64,000 bases of DNA from Capitella teleta (GCA_000328365.1 KB300771.1:167024-231023); one strand, 5' to 3'; positions 1 to 18,021 are shown, numbered from the stretch's first letter. Translations and numbers: made by a program. Notes: a model not told the origin generated them from the sequence alone.

Positions 1-2240
1 AGGAGAGGGAGAGGAACCAGTATACACTAGCATTCATCAACGCTAGAGATATGCGGATAGTGAAATTTGTCGGATTCCGGATAAGGGATATATTGGGGCT
101 CAAACTACCGGATATCAAATCGGATGAAGTTAAACATTTTACATCTTGATAACTCAGCTCTTTAGTTTTGATGTTATGAACAAAATACTCATGGTTTGAG
201 TTTGTCAAATCATGATTTTTATTATTTATTTTGTAGATACATGTATATCTAAACCTATAATAACAAATAGCAAGCGTAACATAATGCATACATCATAACA
301 TACACTTTCAATTGCAACATAATCACGCCTTCAAGCACATTTAAATAAGGTAATTTATCATTGGTTGTCATGATTGCAAACAGACGAAAATGTGCATGCA
401 CAAGTCATTGTAATAAAACAGGATATTGATAATAGTTTATTCGTATGAGTAAATATTTGGGATCATGAAGGAGTGAAAAGAAAGAAGACATAAAAACTAT
501 ATAAATGAAAAACTAAAAAGTAAACATACGAAAAACTACAATACAAAGGGGGACTTGTATTATCTGCATGTTTTTACAATAACAAAAATACGTGCAAAAG
601 GAATATTTAGTCAAGCAGACAGTGAGCTACGTACGTCATATAACTCTGCATGTATAGCAAGACATCGTGCACCAATGACGTTTGCGCACAAATTGTATCT
701 AAGTTGCAGAAAACAATATGCCGACAATTTCACGGGTTGCACTACTCTCTAACCAGATATGAGTATGAAGATAATGTACAATCTTGCTTCTGAAAGTTAT
801 TGCACTGCATTCAACAATAGTTAGAGCAATGTCATATTATGACAAAATCATAACGTTATGGATCTCTGCGAGCAACACATCGTAAGATGCATGGAACAAA
901 TGCCACCCAACTGCTAAATCAAAGGTCGGAGTTTGTGCACTACTGTCTATGGTTTTGTGCCAGATGTGCATTCACGGCTATGGAAGTTAATTATAAATAT
1001 ACAAGATAGACATAAGTGTTAGTGTCCAAGAATGGCGGATAATTTGTATAATTTCCGCCTGGCTCGGTTGGTTTCCGCGGGATATGAATCTATTATACAA
1101 TTTTTATATCACTCTCTATTAGCTCAGTTTGAAGTTAGAACAAAATTATTGAAACGATAATTTCATTTATCGTCGGTGAAAAGGTGGTCCGATCATTTTG
1201 TTCCAGAATTGTGTTATTATATTCCCAGACGTTTTGTATATTCTCACACCTGTGTCGACAGGCAAAACCTGTACATGCGTTTTCACTTAATTTACTTCAA
1301 TCATTTGCCAATTATTAGCTCTCTTCATTCTACCTAATCGATTTTTTATATCACTCTCCATTAGCTCACATCGAAGTTAACAGCATTTCTTTCATCTCAA
1401 ACTCGCTCTGTATCTTATTACAGACTTCTTTGTATCCTTATACCCGTGTTGCTTTGTTGACTGGTTATTGGACTAACCTTATTTATTTCCACAACAAAAA
1501 AATCAACACTTCTCTAAACTTTTAAACTCATCAGTTTAAATTGAAAAAATAACATGTGTACATTGCATGCCTCTAAGCAAACTGAGCCTCTGAGCCAAAC
1601 GTCACTGACCTCAGCAAGAGTCTTCTTCATGCACGCGTGCCAATAAAACGCTCACTGATATTTGTGGTGATGTTTTGAACCTCAACAAATTGAAGCTGAA
1701 GTATTGAATCATTGCAATGCGCTGTAGTAGGTGAGTTTTTCAGGCTTGTTTTGTTTTTGTCTGAGAACCAGTATTTTTGAAGTTCTATAAAACGTGTATA
1801 TATCGAATTACACGTGTACATAATTATACAATCAAAACGCAAGAGAAAATATATAATATTCATATAAATCGTGATTAATAGGTCTATTAACAGTGTGTGT
1901 TGATTTTTCATTGTGGCTTGATGTATTTTCAAACTACGATATATATCCCCAAATGATAATCCTTAATCGTTACAGGAACATCTTATGTAGACTTACATGT
2001 CTTTTATTCTTATGCTTACGACTAAACGACGCTGTTTCGTACCGTGTTATATTTGTCGATCTTATACAAAATAGGAATCACTAGCTGATTATTTTAACAC
2101 TGTATCATGGTAGTTGTTGTCGTCAGACCCTAACTCGAACACAATTGAGAAAAAGAAAAATGATTAAAATTGAGCATATTTCTAATTTGAGAAAATGTCT
2201 TTATTTTATTTTATTTTTTTCTTTATTTTTTTTTTCACAG
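1..2240. other. AT-rich region without recognised gene
   Basis: No frame here resembles a known protein and no convincing exon was found. The missing first exon of the downstream sulfotransferase could lie here. The only structure noticed is a diverged direct repeat: about 1103-1145 and about 1342-1385 share a core reading ATATCACTCTC, then ATTAGCTCA and GAAGTTA. A poly-T-rich tract ends at a splice acceptor at 2240. Confidence 0.5.
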
Positions 2241-4585
2241 ATGGAGAATCTTTGTTGGTGTTGCCATTGGCTGCTTCTTTGCGTTGCTCAATGTGTACAC
2301 GGCATTGTTCACCAATTGTACAATCACCAAATCACCAGCTGCGGGAAGCCGAACATTCTCAGCGGAGAGAAACAGGATTAATTCGACCAGTCGGGTGAGC
2401 TACAAACCACACAGGGTCAAGTTGTGTGAAGTATTCCAATGCTGTTATGTTTGTTTGCTTCAGTTGGCTTTTTTTTATCAGAATTTTTATCTTCCTGAGC
2501 GGCCAACATAGTTAACGGGAGACCATACCCCAATTTACACCAAACAAGTCACTATTATATATTATGTGAATAGTACAATTCAAAACAGACACGTGTCTGG
2601 TGAAGTGAGTAAACATGACAGCCACTCCTCCTACGTGTGTGAGAACCCGATGGATGAAATGAAAAGAGTTCTCTGGAGTGATGACCATAATTGCACTAAG
2701 CAATATTATCAATTTTCTTAAAATTTTCTATCGTTGTATACATATATGCAAGGGTTGGGAGAGAAGACATGCAGCTATATGAGTCGAATGAATAGGAACA
2801 ATTTCAGGACTTGCTTGGTTTTATGGGTATAAAAGAACAATGTTTTCATAGAATCGCACACTCTAGCTCAAATTCCAAACTAGTTTCACAATCTGTTAAA
2901 CAAGGTATCAACGTTGTGAATTCATGTAAGCTTTTTAATGTGTATTCTTCGATGGATGATGTAGTACATTCGTAGCACAGAATTTAGCATAGAAGGCTTG
3001 AAGGGAACTCATAATCTGATAACTGATCATCATTATAGATACCATAATTATACAGAGAATAACATTTCTAGAAGATTCCAGAGAGTAAGGAAAAAAGCGC
3101 CACGTCGCTTAATGCAAACAATAATATTCTTGTGCATTCTATATCATTCCATAGCCATCAATAATTCATCAAGATAAAATTAATGAAACAATTCTTCTTA
3201 TAGTATATTCCAAAATATTCTAATTGGAGTGAATTGCTTCCTATATCAAATTGTATGCGGAGGTTTATAATTTTGAGATACATGCCTAGATTTTTTTCGC
3301 CAATGAACCAATATCCAAAGCGGGTATATCAGCCTAGGATTGCGCACCACTGTCCGATATTTCAATTTCACCAAACTGGGATGGAGAGGAGAGGGGGTAT
3401 TCCAGAAGCAATGAGTTCTGAGTCTACCTTGGAATAGCAGCAATTGGTGGTAGGGGTAAGGAAATGGGTTGCGACCAGAAATCACTCATGAGTCCCATGA
3501 CGTAACCGACCTAATTATTTATTTCTCATGTTACTAGGACATTATTATAACATGGTATTATACTCTTTCTGTGTAGATGAATGTACTCCTGATCACTTAC
3601 TACCGAGGCGGGTCGTCATTTCTGGGGGAAATTTTCAACCAAAACCCTCACGTGTTCTATTGGTATGAGCCCTACATCGCAATCTTCGACGAAATGAAAG
3701 AGAAACTGAACATTTCGACTGATGAACACTTGTTGCTGTTCGATTCCGATGGGCACATAAGGTGAGTTTGTTTTAACCCGAAATGAAACTGACTTGTGAC
3801 CTACAGCCTAACCTGCTTTCAAATTTTCATATATATATTTTTAACTCTTTTTATTTTACAACAGAGAGGAATATTTTATAGCTTCACTGGAGTTGACCCG
3901 CAATATCTACAATTGTGATTTTGATAACATCAGGTACATTAGCCTGATTCACCCCTTTGTTGCAGCATGGACAAAATCGAAATCTTTCACAGAGTACAGA
4001 GACTGTACTCTGAACAATTGGTACACCACAGGCAGATTCTGGTTCAAAAGATGCCTTCCACTAGCATTATCTAAATGCAATGTCCGACACATTCGTGTCT
4101 TAAAGACGGTTCGAACCCCTATGAGCTACGCGGAGAGATATCTGAAAGAAGATCCTTCTCTGAAAGTGATTCACTACATTCGAGATCCACGTGGAATTCT
4201 AGATTCAAGAAGAAATATCAGCGGTGCATTGGAGACAAGCCACAACATCAAACGATTGTGTGAACTGCTAAAAATGGATTAGAAAATTTCCACTGAACTC
4301 ATGAGGGATAAACGCGTCAAAACATTTCGATTTGAGGATTATGCGACAAATCCGATAAAATCTGCTGAGGAAATTTACGAATTCTTAGGTGCAGGAAAAC
4401 CTGACATTGTTAATCAATGGATATCACAGAATACGTATGGTGACAGCGTGAGTGCTGATACGTATGGTACAAGCAGGAACTCTTCAGCAATTGTCCATAA
4501 GTGGAAAACCAATCTATCAACGAATGAGATACAACTCATCAACACGGTGTGCGCAGAGACTCTTGAACTACTTGGATACTCATGA
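2241..4585 (+). CDS. Carbohydrate 6-O-sulfotransferase (CHST1-7-like), partial, with one in-frame stop
   Basis: Enzymes of this family move sulfate from PAPS to Gal, GlcNAc or GalNAc in the Golgi. Three exons join in consistent phase: 2241-2394, 3577-3761 and 3865-4585. The first encodes a type II membrane anchor (hydrophobic IFVGVAIGCFFALLNVY). The second starts with the 5'-phosphosulfate loop (YYRGGSSFLGEIFNQNP, then YWYEP). The third has the 3'-phosphate site KVIHYIRDPRGILDSRR, then FRFEDYATNP and FGTSRNSS-like GTSRNSSAIVHKW. A TAG at 4280-4282 lies in frame between two well conserved halves, so the gene is a pseudogene, a polymorphic null, or carries a base error. The first coding exon with the ATG was not found; the TM exon opens in phase 2 of a codon. 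Poly(A) signal candidate: AATAAA at 4720, inside an intron of the convergent gene. Family assignment is firm; substrate is not. Confidence 0.85.
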
Positions 4586-4621
4586 AATATAAAAGAATTA
4601 CAACACAGTGGATGAATGTTA

Positions 4622-4627
4622 TTTATT
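4622..4627 (-). terminator. Poly(A) signal of the Gly/Tyr-rich gene
   Basis: AATAAA on the minus strand, about 55 bases past the stop at 4683. It lies just beyond the stop codon (4585) of the convergent sulfotransferase. Confidence 0.6.
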
Positions 4628-4682
4628 GCGTGTTGATATTGTATGTTATCTTATTGTCTCGCCCACACCTATGTTGAAGTAC

Positions 4683-5141
4683 TCAATGGTACGGCTGCAC
4701 CTGTCAAAAAGTATTATGCAATAAAAACGAGATCATCCTGCAAGTAATACTTACGTAATCATAGCCATAGTTCTGACCATAACCATAGCCAGCACCATAA
4801 CCAGCGCCATAGCCAGCGCCATAGCCATAACCATTGTCATAGCCGGCGTATGGGCCACCGTATCCAGCATATGAACCATAGCCGTACGCTGCGTTGCCAA
4901 GGTAACCATCATCATAGCGACCGTAGTCAACATGCCCATATTGCGCACGTCCTGCGTAGCCATTATTGTGTGGGGCGTAGTATTGCAGAGTGTTCTTGTG
5001 GAAAGTTCTCGGCTGATACGAAGGGTTGTAGCCGTTCTGCGTTTGGTAAGATTCCTGCTTCTTCACCGCCACTTGGTAGTCACCGCTACCCGCTGCCATG
5101 GCAACCACGCTCAACACAAACAACGCAATGAGTGGATTCAT
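4683..5141 (-). CDS. Small secreted Gly/Tyr-rich repeat protein
   Basis: Two exons on the minus strand, 5141-4755 and 4700-4683, separated by a 54-nt intron (GTAAGT...TTTTTGACAG), encode 134 residues ending VQPYH. The N-terminus MNPLIALFVLSVVAMAAGSG is a clear signal peptide. After a Gln/Asn/Tyr-rich middle, the C-terminal third is nearly all Gly, Tyr and Ala, with GYGAGYGAGYGAGYGYG repeats. A TATA element lies about 50 bases upstream of the ATG and AATAAA lies about 55 bases after the stop, so this looks like a compact, strongly expressed gene. Such composition occurs in cuticle, silk-like, adhesive and some antimicrobial peptides. Which applies here cannot be told from sequence. The gene is tail-to-tail with the sulfotransferase, 97 bases between stop codons. 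Confidence 0.8.
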
Positions 5142-5186
5142 GATTCTCAGATAAGATGGATGATTCTGCCAGTCAAATTTCACTCG

Positions 5187-5194
5187 TATATATA
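5187..5194 (-). promoter_or_regulatory. TATA box of the Gly/Tyr-rich gene
   Basis: TATATATA read on the minus strand, about 46-53 bases upstream of the ATG at 5141. That leaves room for a start site about 25-30 bases downstream of the box and a short leader. No other strong start element was seen. Confidence 0.5.
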
Positions 5195-5210
5195 TGATCC
5201 TGGCAAACAA

Positions 5211-6661
5211 TACAAGTCAAGTTGCGATTGTAACTGTCCTTGTTCTGCTTGCTTCGTCATTGTTCGAATGTCTGCGCCTGAAGACACGTTGTTCAATTGT
5301 TTCGTAGTTTTAACTATGAACAGATATTGAGTCGTTGTAAGGATAAAATGATGTATCAGCAACCATTATAATCACAATGCACTCGGTAGTGTTTTTATTC
5401 TTTCTGTTGAGTACTTTAACCTTCGACAATGGCAAATGGTTGTATGGCTATAACTTACCTGTATTGTTTGATATAGAATGATCAGAACCCCTTTGAGAAA
5501 AAGCTTGTCTCTTGATTTTATAGATATTTCCACGTGATTACTTTCCAGCATTTTGCCATTATATTCCACTATTAGCAATTTGTGATCATAACGCCAACTC
5601 AATCATCTTCTTTTGGCGCAATTTCTCCACGAATTTTGACAGAAAGTTGTGTAAACAAGAGTTTAGGTGCAATTTCACACAATTTGAGGATTGCAATTAT
5701 GATATACAATGTAATTACCATTGGGCTTTTGGAACGATCAAGTTTCGAAGATTTACTGGGGTTTAGTGATTTGTTCAGTCAATTAATTGATACGTAGCAC
5801 AACTTAAATCCGGTAATATTTATTGTGGTTCCTGAAATCAACGCCATTGGATCTATAGCGCTATGCTATTGTCAACGATTCGGTTGTGTGCATTTAATGT
5901 GTCGAAAGCAGTGCCAATCAGTACCGCCTGATCCATTTGTTATAAAAGCAACATACGTACTACGCAAATCCAGTCAGAACTGAAACATAAGTGAATTCTG
6001 ATGAGGTTTTATAAACACATTGACATTTGCTGTGGATTTATTTACGAGTTAGATAATTCATATAATCAAGATAACAAGGTTTTCAAAACGAATTTTATTG
6101 CAAAAGAGATGTGTTTATAGGTTACACGTTTCAAAATGAGGTCATTAGCGAGGAGATTGGGAATAACACTAAGTTATGCAAGGCGGTTGGGTTACAATAA
6201 ATTTTCCGACCACTCACTCAAGGATCCAACGGTACTTATACTCGCTTGCTACCAAAGACAGTTAGGCACAGGAGCCCAGTTATGCAGTTGGTGAATTGAA
6301 TTCATAATCGTACTATTTTCGGGGTCTCTTCTGGGTGGTCGATCATTTTGAATAGAAGACATTGAATTGGGAATGTACAAGCGGTCAACAAGCGCTCTTC
6401 AAACATGTCCAAGAGGTTAGTAACGTTAAAGAGCTGTACATTCACGTTGATGGCATAATTATTGGCTCAAAAGAAGCAGGTATAGGGCGATTGATAAAAA
6501 GTACATCTAAATATTAATCATTTAAATAGTTCACAATACTGACTAAATAGTGAAATCATCTGTAGGTAAACATCACAGTCAAAACGCTTAAGATGACAAT
6601 CGGTGATCATCATGAGAAATAAAATGCAAGTTCTGTGTTGTTTTTGAATTCAACTGAAGGA
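5211..6661. other. Intergenic, no gene seen
   Basis: AT-rich sequence between the Gly/Tyr-rich gene and the tetraspanin 3' end. Short frames on both strands show no recognisable protein and no flanking splice signals. Confidence 0.5.
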
Positions 6662-7759
6662 TTAGCATTTATGGTCAGATGTCCAAGCCTTGCTCTCACC
6701 ATCATCAACGGTCATTGTTCCGTTTTTTCTTCCTTCACAAGTAAAAATAGCCATGTGACTGTTCGAACATATGACCTCATTTTTTGACCCTTGGTTTATT
6801 TCAGAGATGACCTCATTCTTTGATCTCTGATTAGCTGTACAGACGGCCTCAATTTTCTTCACTTCCAGACTGACATGTTTCATGGTTAAGTAAGCCAGGT
6901 ACATTTCATTCTGTTTTTCAAAGTGAACTTCAACCAAGAGTCTTGCACAGCACATCATGAGCACAATAACAGACATAGTGAAGCCTATGATGGCAATTTC
7001 TGTGCACATATCGGAAACCAGGTGGCTCAGGTCGCTGAAGCAGCCACGGCTGTGGAAGTAGTCATCGTTCTCTTGCTGGCACTCGGCCCAATCTAACACA
7101 TTGTCTTCCCAGATCACAGACCCTGTCTTTCCGGACTTCAATACACAACAGCTATATGGAAAAGGCAAGCCGGTTCTGTTAACAAATAGAGTATTCGTGT
7201 AGTCCCGACTACCCTCCACACCACAGCATTGTAACCCACTTTGTAATGAGTTGAATGTCCTGCCAACGTCACTGAAAACGTCAGAAGTGTTCATAAAATC
7301 CAACTGTATTTTAGATTGCATGGTAGCCTGTAGATTTCCCAAATCATTGTCTTTGAACGCCAGAGCGAGTGTAGCAGCAGAGATGTCGGTCAGAATCAAG
7401 ATAGCAGCACTTAGACTCCAGAGAATCTTCTTGGCTGTTGTTGGCGATTCCTTTCCATTGCTTTCCACCTCTAAACAAAACTGCAGAAGGCAAATCAAGA
7501 GGAGAGCTACTCCGTGAGCAGTCAGTAGGACAAAACGAGCCTGTTGAAACTTTGGGTACCCCAAGAAACTCTCCACAATGTACATGTCATTCATTGAAAA
7601 TTCTTCCCATAGCCATATTATGATGAGAATAATGGTTGCCAATAGAAACAAGATTGCAAAAATTGCATTGACGGTGGATAATTTCTTCTTGAGTGCGTAG
7701 TTGGGAGAGTGCACTTCACCGTCCTCGTTTAGACGAGCTGCTGATCCTGATCGACTCAT
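6662..7759 (-). CDS. Tetraspanin-family protein, single coding exon
   Basis: An uninterrupted 365-codon frame. Hydrophobic segments at about residues 30-51, 75-97, 112-134 and 254-276 match the four tetraspanin helices. Between helices 3 and 4 is a large loop with QCCG at 177-180, SCC at 203-205 and GC at 239-240, the family cysteine signature, plus N-glycosylation sites near 156 and 194. Tetraspanins organise membrane microdomains and partner with integrins and proteases. The cytosolic tail is long (about 85 residues) and contains a small internal duplication, RSKNEVI / GSKNEVI. The ATG is 11 bases downstream of a splice-acceptor-like TATTTTCAG, so a 5' UTR intron is likely. A single coding exon is unusual for the family. 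Confidence 0.88.
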   Translation of the reverse strand: MSRSGSAARLNEDGEVHSPNYALKKKLSTVNAIFAILFLLATIILIIIWLWEEFSMNDMYIVESFLGYPKFQQARFVLLTAHGVALLLICLLQFCLEVESNGKESPTTAKKILWSLSAAILILTDISAATLALAFKDNDLGNLQATMQSKIQLDFMNTSDVFSDVGRTFNSLQSGLQCCGVEGSRDYTNTLFVNRTGLPFPYSCCVLKSGKTGSVIWEDNVLDWAECQQENDDYFHSRGCFSDLSHLVSDMCTEIAIIGFTMSVIVLMMCCARLLVEVHFEKQNEMYLAYLTMKHVSLEVKKIEAVCTANQRSKNEVISEINQGSKNEVICSNSHMAIFTCEGRKNGTMTVDDGESKAWTSDHKC

Positions 7760-7773
7760 TTCGAGGATAACTG

Positions 7774-9682
7774 AAAATATTGATGATCATTGGTTAATGA
7801 TTGTTGCATATACATGTACAAGCATATAGCAATTATCACACGGCCTATGCCTCAAGTGTTTTTAATTCATTTAAAACATTTAGTCATTTACATTAATCTT
7901 TTTCCGACCTTAGATCAAACATCTAGATGTCGGATAGCATAATATTATTGGTGCAATTCTTGGTTGCCACGCACAGGCCCTTGCACCATTCACCTGCCAT
8001 CGGCGGCATAACAAGAAAGGCCAATCAATCTGAACAGGTTGACAATGTGGACTAAGAAGTTCTCGTTGGAGGACTTTTGTTCCTAGAATAGATAGATCGA
8101 CTCAAAGACGGCGTTCAGACAAAAGGGATCATAGGTAAAAGCTTTAGTTGGGAACCCGGATGACGAGAGAGATCAATGCTGGAAATCCAGCACAATAAAG
8201 AGATCGATTATAAGAAGAAGCCAATGCATTAGCTGAAATTTACAGCACGCTAACATTGAAAAGAAATTCTGACAAGAAGGCCAGGCGAGAGCCTTGCTGA
8301 AAGGATAGTGAGAGGCGTGGGTGAATCAGAGATGGAAAGAGAGAGCTCAATTCAGAGTTAATCCAGGTTAACTATTCCCTGTATTAATTATCACTAATGA
8401 GAATCACATCAATCTTTTGCTGATCAATAGAGCAAAACCACCATGTCATTCATGGCGATGAGCTCTAGTCAGCCGTGAACTATAATCGTGGCTTTCATCA
8501 TTTGTTCATCGATTGCGATTTGCTGGAATGGCAATTATCTGCGTCATGGATTTGTTTGCCAATCAACCCTTACCCCTTGCCGTCCCCCTTCCCGTAATTC
8601 CCCAAATGCCTGCACGTGCCATGATCTATAAATCAATGGCTTTTGCAGAGAACCAGACGCGAACCAGGAAGTTGCGGAATTGCTGAGATTCACTTTGGTA
8701 GAAAGGGATCCAAATGAACATCGCATTACGTGGTTCTGTTATAAGAAAGAATGTCGGATAGGATGGCAACAGGGTTTTTTTTTTGTTTTTTTTATTGTTG
8801 TATTTCACGAGTAACTAACTCGACTTTCACTTCAGAAGTGTTTACGTCGGAGTATGGGGCAAAATCAATTGGCCTCTTTCTGAGATATGACGTCACTCTG
8901 CAACCAGGAAGTCAGGAGATGAAAGAGGAGATTACTTTTACATGGTAATGAATGCCGGGGAGTGCTTAATGTTTACAAAGGACTAAGCCCGTCTGAACCA
9001 TTACACCAATTCATTCAATACTGATGAAGATTTGGCAATTTAATCGTTTAGGAATCATAGTTTATTACGCCATATTCATTAAACATTTAATTGTAGCATT
9101 GGTCAGCCGTGAAAATGAATTCTCGTGAATATTTCTTTATCAAAACGGGTTGACCACTATGTTAAATGAATATTAAATTTGATTGTTTGTTCATCAACTT
9201 AATTCAGATCCCATTCCATGACGTTTATATATGGATTACTTGTATTCATAATTGATCACTGACTGCAAATACCCATTGATCAATTTGCTAATATTTGAAT
9301 GCCACTTACAAATGCCACGTACATGCTCTGAACAATGCACTACGTATTGCAAGTTCTTGAAGCTGGTTCAATAATTGCGATTCATCAAGTATTCTGTGTA
9401 AATGTCATCTTCCGAATATTGATTAATTAACGGCAATGATATGAAAATCACACAGCCGACAAGTATGCTAGGAGAGCCTGTTATTGCCACAAGGCAGTAC
9501 TGTTAGCACTCGCAAACCGAATCCCTACAAACCAAACCCCTAACTATCAGAAAAAAAGTTTGTAAAACCAAGCCTACGAGGGGTGCGAGGGGTGACTGTA
9601 AGCCAAGAATGGCTCGAATAATAAAAATACTAGAATAATAATCATCAGTTTATTCGTACCACTCAGAATGACATACACCAGG
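7774..9682. other. Intergenic, no gene seen
   Basis: Upstream side of the tetraspanin gene. It probably contains that gene's non-coding first exon, which I cannot place. Short poly-T tract near 8775. No protein-coding similarity recognised. Confidence 0.4.
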
Positions 9683-10071
9683 GGCCGATTCCAGAAAGAA
9701 AAGTAACTTTGAAACATAAGTTAAGACCTCCAGGCGTTAAGTTAAGTTTTCATGTTAAGTCGATTCCACAAACGCATTTTTTGCTGAACTTAACTTAAGT
9801 AGCGTGAATCGGATTTGGCTATCTGCCAAGGAATGTATAAGACATGGCGGGAAAATTTGATCAGTGGTAAACGTACCTTGCAACATGACTTTTATTAACT
9901 GTTGATGGTTTTTTTAAACTTTATCGAAAACGAAAGCATCACAAACGCCACAAACAAACCGGAGGAATGTACACACTTCCAATAGAATCTAGTTTGTTTC
10001 TGGAATCATTTTAGTCAACTTAACTCCTAACGTAGTTTTACTGCTTTTTAAGTTTCTTTCGGGAATCGGCC
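9683..10071. mobile_element. MITE-like TIR element, copy A, CCAGG target duplication
   Basis: A 389-bp element whose ends are inverted: GGCCGATTCCAGAAAG at the left and CTTTCGGGAATCGGCC at the right. It is flanked on both sides by CCAGG (9678-9682 and 10072-10076). The interior is full of CTTAAC/GTTAAG-type subterminal repeats and has no coding capacity. A second, longer copy lies at 20083-20729 in the opposite orientation. Shared interior blocks include a segment close to GGATTTGGCTATCTGCCAAG (here at about 9812). Non-autonomous cut-and-paste DNA transposon; superfamily not determined. Confidence 0.8.
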
Positions 10072-10076
10072 CCAGG

Positions 10077-15927
<5,851 letters not shown>

Positions 15928-15929
15928 AT

Positions 15930-17640
15930 ATATATTTATTTATCTATAGGAAGAGCACGAAGGACTAAAAGCATACACATTGTTGCTGGAAGTTTTGTGG
16001 TACGAATTGTGTTGATTCAATATATTTATGAAGCCCCTCGTACTCGCAGCTAGACAGCTAATTAAGGATAGTGACAACACATAATATTACATAATATTAC
16101 AATGTATTTGTATTTTATTATTTTATGACGTTTAAAATTGTATGCATCGATATATCTGAAACCAGTTGCAAATAAACATATTAAACATTCGCACCGTGGC
16201 CTATTATTTACACGCATTCGATCAGCCCGAGGCCGAATGATCCATTGTTAGAGTTGCATCACTTGATGCAATTACAACTGTCGCTAATGGATAAGCCCCA
16301 TTTCACATTGAATGGGATGCATCGCCATGTACTTGACGGTCTTTTGCACTTAAAGGTTGGCCTCATATAAAGTACATTGACATCAAGTACAGCACATGCA
16401 TTTTTGGGGATGTATCCAGGCTAGAAAGTTCATAGGGGTCATCTAGGGGTCATTCATGAGTTCATCCATACAGAGATGTCCAACATGTATCAGCACAATT
16501 GGAACCATCAGCCTCGTGTAATGACCTCTTGTTTTAACCTTCATTGACCTTTGACCCAAGTGTACGCAGATTTCCACCAAAAATGTTCATCAGCTATTGT
16601 CTCCAGATTATGGGAACGCGTTTAAGAAATATTTTTCTCTGTTTAAAACAAGATAATTACACAGTTTTGTTAAAGAACACCCTTATTTAGTTTACTATTC
16701 TCCTCCTCAAAAGTGAATTAGATAAAAAAAACTTAAATATTTGGGACAAGGCAAACGGTATTGAGCCGAGGTGAACGAGAGTGGACTTCACGAGAAACAC
16801 AGACGCAAGGCCAAACTTAGCAGTCAACAGATTATCATTGCTACAATATTAATATTGGAAACGTCAAGAAAATTGCCAGGAATTGATTTCTCGGCATCAA
16901 TAGCAGAGGTAGCGGCGTCTCGAAAGTTGTAATGCATATCGATCAAGCGATAAACACAAGGATAATGGCAAGTGCGTTTGCTCGACAAAGGTTAGCGGGT
17001 CCTAACGTCACAGTGACAAATGGCTTTCTGCACGTATTCCCCGTGCACAAGACGCGTTTATCCCTTTGAAATTGTAGGTAAATGTGGTTCCCCTTTTCGA
17101 GGAAGAGCGGATATCCCGAAGACGTAAACGCAAGGCTAGTGGGTGTTGTGAATACCCATGTATGCCTATATAGATTCCGCTATTATAGTAGTTCTCACAT
17201 ATCCCTGCTTTAATCCCACATTCTCCAAAGGTTAGGTTTCTATATAACAAGAGAAAATGCTGAGCTCGAATTTCTTCTCCAACTAACTCATTAACTGCCA
17301 ATCACTCTTAGCAGTACGTGAAAAAGATCACCTTAAGTTCTCTTCAAAATGACTTGTACTTGATATACCTCTTTTGCTCTTCTCCCAATAATTAAGTTTT
17401 TCATGTGACTTACCCATGAGATCCCGTTAAATGAATAATAATATATTCCTGTTGCTCCTTTATTAACCCAATCAAACCAACATCCCTTCCCCCTCCCGAC
17501 AACCTTGGCCTTCTACTTCCAACCACATGGATTTTCCGCCTTCAAACACCTTTCATTTGGACCACAACAAATAAATTAGATATCGTTCAACCCTAGTCTG
17601 TGTGCTTCAGGCTGATGACACGCACAAGACAGTTTGGTGA
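15930..17640. other. Intergenic, no gene seen
   Basis: AT-rich; a 97-codon minus-strand frame near 17.0-17.3 kb shows no family features and is treated as chance. Confidence 0.4.
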
Positions 17641-17680
17641 CCCCTTTGTGTGACATTTTTACCCCTTCTTGTGACATTTC
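17630..17680. repeat. Degenerate 21-bp minisatellite, left part
   Basis: Two or more degenerate units of the TGTGACATTTTGACCCCTTCG type just left of the LINE fragment. The same unit continues right of the assembly gap. Confidence 0.6.
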
Positions 17681-17689
17681 CTTCTGTCG

Positions 17690-18021
17690 ATTGAAAACGA
17701 GCAAATTCGACCAAGCCACTCAGCTGTGAAGAACTTCGATGTCACCATGACCCACGACATGTCCTTTGATGAGCATATAACAAACGTTGTACGAGCGTCC
17801 TTTGCGCAACTGAAATCTTTCAGCCGAATCAGACGTTTTCTGGACAAGAAATCCCTCGAGACACTCGTTCATGCCTTCATCACAAGTCGGGTGGACTACT
17901 GTCATGCCCTCCTACTTGGAGCCCCAGCCCGTGTTCTCAGAAGACTGCAGAGCGTTCAGAATGCGACTGCACGCCTTGATACTGGCACACAGAGATTCCA
18001 GCATATTTGACCCCTGTTCTA
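17690..18021 (+). mobile_element. LINE fragment (reverse transcriptase 3' region), truncated by gap
   Basis: Translation around 17,700-18,020 matches the end of the RT region in CR1/L2/Jockey-type LINEs: a VKN-LGV-like start, then MSFDEHITNVVRASFAQL, SFSRIRRFLDKKSLETLVHAF, ITSRVDYCHALLLG and RRLQSVQNATARL. These are the usual conserved blocks (SFD-HI, IRPFL, TLVHAFVTSRLDYCN-LL, LQ-VQNAAAR). A stop in the following HISP-like block and substitutions show decay. It runs into the assembly gap. Confidence 0.85.

Noticed and set aside
2145-2381. Frame starting MENLCW-like at the sulfotransferase TM exon
   Set aside because: It is a different frame from the one that continues in phase into the sulfotransferase exons and has no similarity.
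4704-4754. Read-through C-terminus of the Gly/Tyr-rich protein
   Set aside because: A perfect GTAAGT donor and TTTTTGACAG acceptor splice this out and give a short in-phase end VQPYH followed by AATAAA.
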